DNA from: Gammaproteobacteria bacterium
GTDB lineage: Bacteria; Pseudomonadota; Gammaproteobacteria; Thiohalobacterales; Thiohalobacteraceae
Direction of reading: 5' to 3'
Assembly: GCA_016214925.1 (NCBI GenBank)
Contig: JACRMO010000299.1
Location: 1-5,567 of the forward strand
Length of the DNA stretch: 5,567 bases
In this document: one piece after another, positions 1 through 5,107 of the stretch
How positions within the stretch are numbered: the first letter of the stretch is position 1
Layout of the letters: each line of letters opens with the position of its first letter
Translations under genes and position numbers: made by a program
Notes under the pieces: model-generated
Seen by the model: only the letters and a program-made list of their open reading frames with translations
Told to the model about the DNA's origin: nothing
The model's database searches: none

Positions 1-633
1 CACTACTACTGGATCGGTACGCCGGAGTACTGGCAATGGTGTGGTTCGGTGTTCTCCGCCATGGAGCCGATCCCGTTCTTCATGATGACGGTATTTGCCT
101 TCAACATGGTGAACCGCCGTCGCCGCAACCATCCCAACAAGGCGGCCATGCTCTGGGCGCTGGGCACAGCGGTGATGGCTTTCCTCGGTGCCGGTGTGTG
201 GGGCTTCCTGCATACGCTCGCCCCGGTGAATTACTACACCCACGGCACGCAGATCACGGCGGCGCACGGGCACATCGCCTTCTACGGCGCCTATGTGATG
301 ATCGTGCTGACCATGATCTCGTATTCCATGCCGATGATGCGCGGTCGGGCCGCGGCCAATAGCGAGAAGTCGCAGGTGCTGGAGATGTGGTCGTTCTGGC
401 TGATGACCGTGTCGATCGTGTTCATCACCCTGTTCCTGACAGCGGCCGGCGTGTTGCAGGTCTGGTTGCAGCGCTACAGCGATGCCCCGCAGGCATTCAT
501 GGTGGTACAGGACAAGATCGCCCTGTTCTACTGGATGCGCGAGACCGCCGGCGTGATCTTCCTGATCGGGCTGGTGTTGTATGTCATGAGCTTCTTTGTC
601 GGGAGTAAAGACCCCGAGGCGGTACAGGTCTGA
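1..633 (+). CDS. norB: Nitric oxide reductase large subunit NorB (cNOR), C-terminal part
   Basis: This is the last 210 residues of the heme b/b3 and non-heme-iron catalytic subunit of the membrane-bound cytochrome c-dependent NO reductase, which reduces 2 NO to N2O. The reading frame is open from base 1, so the 5' half lies outside the window. The first codon (His) and the Glu at 64-66 are spaced exactly like His259 (FeB ligand) and Glu280 of Pseudomonas aeruginosa NorB. The pattern AAHGHIAFYGAY puts His codons at 265-267 and 271-273, which correspond without gaps to His347 (heme b3) and His349 (heme b). Several hydrophobic helices follow, including the conserved MAFLGAGVWGF and AAGVLQVWLQR stretches. 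The short polar tail ends in TGA, as usual for the family. There is no N-terminal quinol-oxidising extension to judge here, so cNOR rather than qNOR rests on overall similarity and the norQ/nirS context. norC is expected just upstream. Confidence 0.97.
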   Translation, partial: HYYWIGTPEYWQWCGSVFSAMEPIPFFMMTVFAFNMVNRRRRNHPNKAAMLWALGTAVMAFLGAGVWGFLHTLAPVNYYTHGTQITAAHGHIAFYGAYVMIVLTMISYSMPMMRGRAAANSEKSQVLEMWSFWLMTVSIVFITLFLTAAGVLQVWLQRYSDAPQAFMVVQDKIALFYWMRETAGVIFLIGLVLYVMSFFVGSKDPEAVQV

Positions 634-641
634 GGCGGGTA

Positions 642-668
642 CGGGTGGGGGCGGCAGGCCCCCGCCCG
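642..668 (+). terminator. Strong GC hairpin just after norB, without a U tract
   Basis: Bases 642-652 pair with 658-668 to form 11 base pairs around a GGCAG loop, all Watson-Crick except one T-G wobble (646/664). The stem begins 9 nt after the norB stop. No run of T follows, so it is not a classical intrinsic terminator. It could be a 3'-end stabilising or Rho-associated structure that separates norCB from norQ. The hairpin is directly visible; its function is inferred. Confidence 0.55.
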
Positions 669-695
669 CCACGGCTGGGATAGCAAGAGACCCTT

Positions 696-724
696 CTGAT
701 AATCTGGACTTCCCACAATATATT
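696..724 (+). promoter_or_regulatory. Possible sigma70-type promoter upstream of norQ
   Basis: CTGATA (696-701, 4 of 6 to TTGACA) is followed after 17 nt by TATATT (719-724, 5 of 6 to TATAAT). This lies in the most AT-rich part of the norB-norQ gap. It would start transcription near 731, ahead of the FNR-type box at 745-758. A regulator bound there would then sit downstream of this start and could hinder it. The call rests on motif matching only. Confidence 0.3.
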
Positions 725-744
725 ATCCCCAAACCCTGGTGCAC

Positions 745-758
745 CTGATTTATGTCAA
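745..758 (+). promoter_or_regulatory. FNR/DNR-type box upstream of norQ
   Basis: CTGAT-TTAT-GTCAA matches 8 of 10 conserved bases of the FNR/DNR consensus TTGAT-N4-ATCAA. If the box centre (751.5) is at -41.5, as in class II FNR promoters, transcription starts near 793 and the -10 would be around 781-786. There TTTCAT (782-787) matches 4 of 6 bases. norQ begins at 829 with a good ribosome binding site, so a leader of about 36 nt is plausible. The box is embedded in a wider dyad, GCACCT (741-746) and AGGTGC (758-763). The likely regulator is the FNR-type protein encoded three genes downstream, or a DNR/NNR-type NO sensor encoded elsewhere. Confidence 0.65.
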
Positions 759-828
759 GGTGCCGCCCCCTGTCGTGGGTGTTTCATAGCACCAACCAAC
801 GGCCAAGTACGGCGACGAGGAATGACTG

Positions 829-1647
829 ATGGACAGCCCTGTGCGCGGATTCCCGATTCAGGACAGCGAGATGCTGCCTTTCTACCGCCCACACGGTGGT
901 GAAGTCGCGCTGTTCGAGCAGGCCTACCGCAATCGCCTGCCGGTGCTTATCAAGGGCCCGACCGGCTGCGGCAAGACCCGCTTCGTGCGCTATATGGCCG
1001 CGCGATTGGGACGACCGTTGTATACCGTGTCCTGTCACGACGACCTGAGCGCCGCCGATCTGGTCGGCCGGCACCTGATCGGCGACGGCAGCACCTTCTG
1101 GAGCGACGGTCCGCTGACCCGCGCGGTGCGCGAAGGCGCGATCTGTTATCTCGACGAGATTGTCGAGGCGCGCAAGGACACCACGGTCGTGCTGCATCCG
1201 CTGACCGACGACCGCCGCATCCTGCCCATCGAGCGCACCGGCGAACAATTGGATGCGCCGCCCGAGTTCATGCTGGTGGTGTCCTACAACCCCGGTTATC
1301 AAAACCTGCTCAAAGGCATGAAGCCGAGCACGCGGCAGCGCTTCGTGGCGCTGCGCTTCGATTTCCCCGCGCCGGACCTCGAAGTGAGCGTGCTGCAAGG
1401 CGAAACCGGTATCGACACGCTGCTGGCGAAACGCCTGGTGGCGTTGGCCAACAACCTGCGCGCACTCAAGGATCACGATCTGGAAGAGGCGGCCTCGACG
1501 CGCCTGCTGGTGTACGCGGCCACGTTGATGAAGAGCGGCATGGAGCCGCTGGTGGCCTGTCGCGCGGCCTTGGTCGAACCGCTCACCGATGATGCGGAAA
1601 CGGCGGCGGCGCTGATGGAAGTCATCGATGCCAGCTTCGGACGCTGA
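829..1647 (+). CDS. norQ: NorQ, MoxR-type AAA+ ATPase for NO reductase activation
   Basis: This 272-residue protein belongs to the CbbQ/NirQ/NorQ/GpvN branch of the MoxR AAA+ ATPases and has a typical length for it. Walker A is GPTGCGKT (residues 43-50), Walker B is ICYLDE (105-110), and SYNP (152-155) fits sensor 1. A conserved STRQRF segment (167-172) fits the arginine-finger region. The C-terminal third (about 196-272) is a helical domain. In the family, NorQ works with the VWA-domain protein NorD to insert the non-heme FeB into NorCB. The ATG at 829 is preceded by GAGGAA (817-822) at 6 nt. It lies downstream of a candidate FNR box and is the first gene of a compact operon. norD does not follow directly: the next gene is a small membrane protein. 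A cbbQ identity is unlikely because norB is adjacent and no RuBisCO gene is present. Confidence 0.93.
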   Translation: MDSPVRGFPIQDSEMLPFYRPHGGEVALFEQAYRNRLPVLIKGPTGCGKTRFVRYMAARLGRPLYTVSCHDDLSAADLVGRHLIGDGSTFWSDGPLTRAVREGAICYLDEIVEARKDTTVVLHPLTDDRRILPIERTGEQLDAPPEFMLVVSYNPGYQNLLKGMKPSTRQRFVALRFDFPAPDLEVSVLQGETGIDTLLAKRLVALANNLRALKDHDLEEAASTRLLVYAATLMKSGMEPLVACRAALVEPLTDDAETAAALMEVIDASFGR

Positions 1648-2035
1648 CCCGGGCGCGACGGAGTTACCCGAAGGTACGGCACTCGCGATCACCGCCGAGG
1701 TGTTGTATCTGGCGAATCTGCTGTTGCTGCCCGGTCTCGCGTTTGTCGTGTTGTGGGTGTTGTACCGGCGCCATGGCAAAACGGCGCCGCCGCTGGCGCG
1801 CTGTCATCTGCGCCAGACCGTGGCGGCCAGCCTGTGGGCGGGTGTGCTGTTGATTCTGGTCAACGGACTGATCGTGGCGCTCGGGGGTTACCACGCGCCC
1901 GCTACGTGGGTGATTCTGATTCTGTACTTTACGACGTGCCACGCGAGTCTGGTGTTATTAGGCGTGTTGGGATTGTCCAAGGCCCTGGCCGGGCAGCGCT
2001 ATCGCTATCCGCTGCTTGGCCGGGCCTGCGACTGA
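1628..2035 (+). CDS. Small polytopic membrane protein with DUF4870/Tic20-like signatures, unknown function
   Basis: This 135-residue protein has three clear hydrophobic segments (about residues 26-46, 66-86 and 93-117). It carries two signatures reminiscent of DUF4870 (Tic20-like) proteins: an H-x-R-Q motif at 60-63 right before the second segment, and A-x-G-x-x-YRYPL near the C-terminus (about 120-129). The ATG lies inside norQ, overlapping it by 20 nt, with GGAAG (1617-1621) 6 nt upstream, so translation is probably coupled. Two Cys-His pairs, C59-H60 and C104-H105, lie at or within the membrane segments and could bind metal or heme or react with NO; this is inference. From memory, related small membrane proteins occur near nor genes in other denitrifiers, but I cannot confirm that here. 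A role in NorCB assembly, in the place where norD often sits, is a hypothesis. The reading frame is well supported; the function is not known. Confidence 0.85.
   Translation: MPASDADPGATELPEGTALAITAEVLYLANLLLLPGLAFVVLWVLYRRHGKTAPPLARCHLRQTVAASLWAGVLLILVNGLIVALGGYHAPATWVILILYFTTCHASLVLLGVLGLSKALAGQRYRYPLLGRACD
1850..1863 (+). promoter_or_regulatory. FNR-box-like sequence inside the DUF4870-like gene
   Basis: TTGAT-TCTG-GTCAA matches 9 of 10 conserved bases but lies within coding sequence (Leu-Ile-Leu-Val-Asn), about 190 nt before the FNR-type gene. The -10 expected for a -41.5 arrangement (1886-1891, GGTTAC) is poor. It may be a chance product of common codons or a decoy/internal site. Confidence 0.2.
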
Positions 2036-2055
2036 AATCATGTAGGAGAAGTGTC

Positions 2056-2829
2056 ATGACTGAGCATAATGCGACAAACGAACACTGGTTGCGGCAAGTC
2101 ACCACCCCGCTGGGGGAGGCGCGCGTACCGTGCAGTCAATGCAGTATGCAAGGCGTCTGCGAGGCCTTGGGTGGCGATGACGACGACAAAACATTTATCC
2201 GCCGCGGCCGGCTCGGCGGCGGGCAGACCTTGTTTCGCGCGGGCGAGGCCTTTCACGGTGTATACGCCGTGACCTCGGGCGCCATCAAAACCTACGCGAC
2301 CCTGGACAAGGATGAAGCGCAGGTTGTCGACTTCCATTTTCCCGGCGATACCGTGGGTCTCGATGCGCTCGATCGCGGCGCCTATACCTACACCGCGCGC
2401 GCCCTGACCGAAACACTGGTCTGCCGTGTCGATGTGGAAAACCCGCACATACCCGGTGAGCGTCAGCCGCGGGTGCAGAACGAAATGATCCGTGCGCTGG
2501 GCGAGCAATTGCGGCATGAACAGAGCCTGTCGATCTTGCTGCGCAAGCAAAATGCCGAGCAGCGGATCGTCACCTTCCTGCTCAGCCTGGCCGGACCTTC
2601 GGTGTGGGCGTCGGCGCGCGGCATCGATTTGCAGTTGCCCATGTCGCGCAAGGACATCGCCAATTATCTCGGCATCGCCGTCGAGACCTTGTGTCGCCTA
2701 TTCAAACGCCTACAGGACGACAAGCTGGTGGACAGTCAAGGCCGCCATGTGCGCTTGTTGAATGTCGTGGCACTCAGCGAGCTGGCGCGCCCCGCGGAAC
2801 ACGCCGAGTCCGAGGTCTGCGCGGTCTGA
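2056..2829 (+). CDS. FNR-type transcriptional regulator with a four-cysteine Fe-S cluster site
   Basis: This 257-residue Crp/Fnr-family regulator is of the oxygen-sensing FNR/ANR type. C26, C29 and C35 have the same C-x2-C-x5-C spacing as E. coli FNR C20/C23/C29. C123, in TLVCRVDVE, aligns with FNR C122 in MVCEIPFE, so a [4Fe-4S] cluster is likely. A cNMP-binding-like beta-barrel spans about 47-140 (GQTLFRAGE, FHFPGD) and a long dimerisation helix spans about 141-172 (LLRKQNAEQR, like LLSKKNAEER in FNR). A winged HTH spans about 173-245, with DIANYLGIAVETLCRLFKR matching the FNR DNA-reading helix. E210 and R214 match FNR E209 and R213, but the residue matching S212 is Cys (C213). The start at 2056 is set by AGGAGA (2044-2049), 6 nt upstream, and by homology. 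The open frame further upstream to 1753 only overlaps the previous gene. It probably controls the FNR-type boxes in this window, including the one ahead of its own operon. The four cysteines argue against a DNR/NNR (heme, NO) sensor. Confidence 0.93.
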   Translation: MTEHNATNEHWLRQVTTPLGEARVPCSQCSMQGVCEALGGDDDDKTFIRRGRLGGGQTLFRAGEAFHGVYAVTSGAIKTYATLDKDEAQVVDFHFPGDTVGLDALDRGAYTYTARALTETLVCRVDVENPHIPGERQPRVQNEMIRALGEQLRHEQSLSILLRKQNAEQRIVTFLLSLAGPSVWASARGIDLQLPMSRKDIANYLGIAVETLCRLFKRLQDDKLVDSQGRHVRLLNVVALSELARPAEHAESEVCAV

Positions 2830-2868
2830 TGGCAGTAGCGTGCGGCGACGAACTGCATCTGACCCGCT

Positions 2869-3246
2869 ATGAGTTATAGCTGGATAAAGCTCGTGCATAT
2901 GAGCTGCGCGGCACTGAGCTTCGGTCTGTTTTTTACGCGTGGCGTCTGGATGCTGCGCGCGCCGCAGCGGTTACGGCAGGCGTGGGTGCGGGTGCTGCCG
3001 CATGTTATCGACACGACCTTGCTGTTGAGTGCGATCGCCTTGGCGGTGCGCAGTCGCCAATATCCCGGAGTCGATGCCTGGCTGACGGCAAAGGTCGTTG
3101 CGCTCCTGGGCTATATCGCACTCGGACTGATCGCATTCAGGTTCGGGCGCAATCAGCGTGTGCGCACGGCTGCCTGGGTGGCTGCGTTACTGCTGTTTGT
3201 GTACATCGTCGCCGTCGCGCTTACCCGGAACGCTTGGCCCTTCTGA
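2869..3246 (+). CDS. SirB2-family integral membrane protein
   Basis: This 125-residue protein matches the SirB family (SirB2; E. coli YchQ) in length and motifs. It has IKLVHMSCAALSFGLFFTRG at the N-terminus with H10 and R24, then VLPHVIDTTLLL (H45, D48), WLTAKVVALLGYIALG (K75, Y82) and a C-terminal WPF. Four hydrophobic segments lie at about 7-29, 44-61, 72-92 and 100-119. The name comes from an early report on Salmonella invasion gene expression; the biochemical role is unknown. An in-frame stop at 2860-2862 makes ATG 2869 the most upstream possible start. There is no strong Shine-Dalgarno sequence, so translation may depend on the upstream gene. It lies 39 nt after the FNR-type gene in the same orientation and is probably the last gene of the norQ operon. 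A function tied to denitrification, such as heme or quinone handling via the conserved histidines, is inferred from position only. Confidence 0.9.
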   Translation: MSYSWIKLVHMSCAALSFGLFFTRGVWMLRAPQRLRQAWVRVLPHVIDTTLLLSAIALAVRSRQYPGVDAWLTAKVVALLGYIALGLIAFRFGRNQRVRTAAWVAALLLFVYIVAVALTRNAWPF

Positions 3247-3257
3247 ACGCATTCATC

Positions 3258-3291
3258 GCCGGCGCTGATTGATGTTGGTCAATGAGCCGGC
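3258..3291 (+). other. Extended inverted repeat around the FNR box between sirB2 and nirI/nosR
   Basis: GCCGGC (3258-3263) recurs at 3286-3291. Between these copies ATTGA (3268-3272) pairs with TCAAT (3279-3283), and GCT (3264-3266) matches AGC (3285-3287) as an alternative pairing. Allowing a small bulge, the RNA could fold into a hairpin beginning 11 nt after the sirB2 stop. No T run follows. The repeat contains the FNR-type box, so it may act as DNA site and RNA structure. Confidence 0.4.
3269..3282 (+). promoter_or_regulatory. FNR/DNR-type box upstream of nirI/nosR
   Basis: TTGAT-GTTG-GTCAA matches 9 of 10 conserved bases. With the centre (3275.5) at -41.5, the -10 hexamer should fall at 3305-3310, and TACAAG there matches 4 of 6 bases of TATAAT. 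Transcription would then start near 3317. The site overlaps the TTG (3269) and ATG (3272) that open the longest reading frame of the next gene, which argues that the real start codon is further downstream. Confidence 0.7.
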
Positions 3292-3322
3292 GGCTGCGGG
3301 CCAGTACAAGGAGAATGTCTGC

Positions 3323-4990
3323 TTGCACGAGGAACGTCCCTTGGCGATACACCCGCAACGCTTGCGCCCGATCAAGTGGCTGCGGCTGTGTCTGCTGTGG
3401 TTCGTTCTGCTCGGGTTGATGCCGGGGATGGCGCTGTCGAACGCTACGGTCGAGCATGAGGCTACGGCAGCGAACGACGAGATCGAGCACATCTATCCAC
3501 TGGTGCGGGAGTATTTCCCGCGGGCGGAGCACGTCGGGCCATTTGGTGGTGAACCGCGCGCGGCGCCGGTATTCGCGGATGATGATGAGACGATCGGTTA
3601 TGTGTATCTCACCGATCAAATCCTGCCTATTCCCGCCTATTCCGGAAAACCCATCAGCACACTGGTGGCCTTGGACATGCACGGTACCATCATCGGTGTG
3701 CGCATCGTGCATCATGAAGAGCCGATTCTGCTCGCCGGTGTCTCCGAGGCGCAATTGGCCGCGTATGTTCAGCAATACCGAGGCATCAACGCTCGTGAAC
3801 GCATCAAGGTCGGTGGCACCGCGCGGGCGGGTTACGCCACTGTCGATGCCATCAGCGGCGCGACCATCACGGTCATGGTCATCAATCAGACCATCAGCAA
3901 GACCTTGCAACAAGTGGCATCAGCGCGCGGGCTGTTGGATGGCAGTGCCCAGCGATCTATGGCGACAACCAGCCACGACAGCCTGTCCATCTGGCGCATG
4001 GTCTGGCACGAACGCATGTTCCGTATCGGTGTGCTGGTTGCCGCGTTAATCGTCTTGACGCTGATCCTGTTGTTCCAGGACTGGCTGGCACGGCATCCGC
4101 GGCTGTTGCTGTACGTACGCGACGGCTACCTGGTCTTTACCGTGATCTTCATCGGCTGGTATGCGCTGGCGCAGTTGTCGGTCATCAACGTGCTGACCTT
4201 CGTGCACGCCATGATGCACGATTTTCGTTGGGAAACCTTTCTCATCGACCCGCTGATGTTTATCCTCTGGGGCTTTGTCGCCATCACGCTGCTGTTGTGG
4301 GGACGCGGTGTGTACTGCGGCTGGCTGTGCCCGTTCGGTGCGCTGCAGGAACTCATCAATCAAACGGCGCGCAAGCTGAACGTGCGGCAATGGGAATTCC
4401 CGGAGGTCGTGCATGAGCGCCTGTGGGCATTGAAATATGTCATTCTCCTGCTACTGTTCGGTGTATCGCTGCAGTCACTGGAAAGTGCCGAGCGCTATGC
4501 CGAGATCGAGCCGTTCAAGACCGCCATGACCCTGCGCTTTCAGCGCGAGTGGGCGTATGTCGTTTACGCCATCGCGCTGCTGGCGATCTCCGCGGTAAAT
4601 CGTAAGTTCTACTGCAAGTATCTCTGTCCGCTCGGCGCCGCGCTGGCGATCCCCGCGCGCCAGCGTCTGTTCGACTGGCTGCGTCGCCGCAAGGAATGCG
4701 GCAAGCCGTGTCAGATCTGCGCCAACGAGTGCGAGGTGCGGGCCATCAACGCCACCGGCGAGATCAACGCCAATGAATGCCATTATTGTCTGGACTGTCA
4801 GGTGACCTACTGGAACGACAATAAATGCCCGCCATTGGTACAGCGGCGCAAACGCCGTGAGAAGGGCGGTCGCGCGCGCGAACTGGCCGAGGAGATGGTG
4901 CTGAGTTTCCGCGCCCAGCAGCAGGACGTGGACCCGGGTGTCGTACACGGCGACGAAGACACTACGGGATCTGATGAGGCAAAGGGGTGA
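3323..4990 (+). CDS. nirI: NirI/NosR-family membrane FMN and Fe-S protein, short form
   Basis: From TTG 3323 this is a 555-residue protein of the NosR/NirI family, whose members support nitrite or N2O reductase expression or electron delivery. A basic N-terminus and hydrophobic stretch (about 22-37) form a signal peptide or anchor. A periplasmic FMN-binding domain (about 53-207) carries SGAT at 178-181, with T181 the expected covalent flavin site. The membrane core has about five or six helices (clear at 232-251, 263-284, 308-327, 368-382 and 411-426). It contains two C-x3-CP motifs, C332/C336 and C431/C435. The cytoplasmic tail has C459/463/466/470 and C486/489/492/502, fitting two [4Fe-4S] clusters. 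P. stutzeri NosR has about 724 residues; here only some 30 residues separate the FMN domain from the first core helix, so a periplasmic segment is missing. Start: AAGGAG (3308-3313) precedes TTG 3323 by 9 nt. TTG 3341, with GAGGAA at 6 nt, suits the predicted transcript start better. ATG 3272 gives 572 residues but lies in the FNR box. The nirS neighbour favours NirI; NosR is possible. Confidence 0.88.
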   Translation: MHEERPLAIHPQRLRPIKWLRLCLLWFVLLGLMPGMALSNATVEHEATAANDEIEHIYPLVREYFPRAEHVGPFGGEPRAAPVFADDDETIGYVYLTDQILPIPAYSGKPISTLVALDMHGTIIGVRIVHHEEPILLAGVSEAQLAAYVQQYRGINARERIKVGGTARAGYATVDAISGATITVMVINQTISKTLQQVASARGLLDGSAQRSMATTSHDSLSIWRMVWHERMFRIGVLVAALIVLTLILLFQDWLARHPRLLLYVRDGYLVFTVIFIGWYALAQLSVINVLTFVHAMMHDFRWETFLIDPLMFILWGFVAITLLLWGRGVYCGWLCPFGALQELINQTARKLNVRQWEFPEVVHERLWALKYVILLLLFGVSLQSLESAERYAEIEPFKTAMTLRFQREWAYVVYAIALLAISAVNRKFYCKYLCPLGAALAIPARQRLFDWLRRRKECGKPCQICANECEVRAINATGEINANECHYCLDCQVTYWNDNKCPPLVQRRKRREKGGRARELAEEMVLSFRAQQQDVDPGVVHGDEDTTGSDEAKG

Positions 4991-5016
4991 CAGGTAAAAC
5001 CACGTTTTTTCCACCG

Positions 5017-5059
5017 TTGATCTACATCAAGGCGCGTGCCGCAGACAAAAGGCTAAAAC
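5017..5059 (+). promoter_or_regulatory. FNR/DNR-dependent promoter of nirS
   Basis: TTGAT-CTAC-ATCAA (5017-5030) is a perfect match to the ten conserved bases of the FNR/DNR box. With its centre (5023.5) at -41.5, transcription would start near 5065. A -10-like TAAAAC (5054-5059, 4 of 6) sits within 1 nt of the expected place. The leader to nirS would be about 43 nt and contains AAGGAG (5095-5100), 7 nt before the ATG. nir promoters in pseudomonads are driven by the NO sensor DNR through the same sequence, so FNR and DNR cannot be told apart from the site. Confidence 0.85.
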
Positions 5060-5107
5060 ACGCATCAGGCTGTGCCTATACTCACCACCTGGATAAGGAG
5101 CGATACC

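Noticed and set aside
784..1779. Long open frame on the - strand (331 codons) opposite norQ
   Set aside because: It is a mirror of the GC-rich norQ codon pattern, has no recognisable domain, and overlaps a confident gene completely.
1753..2055. N-terminal extension of the FNR-type protein
   Set aside because: It overlaps the DUF4870-like gene in another frame and has no FNR homology; a clear ribosome binding site supports ATG 2056.
2176..2190. DDDDK motif in the FNR-type protein, resembling an engineered protease tag
   Set aside because: It lies in a natural acidic linker after the cysteine cluster; no vector or tag sequence surrounds it.
3315..3416. ATG 3315 behind AAGGAG as start of a gene or leader peptide
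   Set aside because: It is out of frame with nirI/nosR, too close to the AAGGAG (1 nt), and gives a short Cys- and Arg-rich peptide that looks like a shadow of the real gene.
3221..3913. 230-codon - strand open frame over sirB2 end and nirI/nosR start
   Set aside because: It overlaps two supported genes and the FNR box, and the translation has no recognisable features.
4996..5010. AAAAC-CAC-GTTTTTT as an intrinsic terminator after nirI/nosR
   Set aside because: The stem is only about 5 A-T-rich pairs with a 3-nt loop; too weak to call despite the T run.
5077..5082. TATACT as the nirS -10 box
   Set aside because: It matches 5 of 6 bases but would place the FNR box centre at about -65.5, an unusual spacing, and has no -35; kept only as an alternative.
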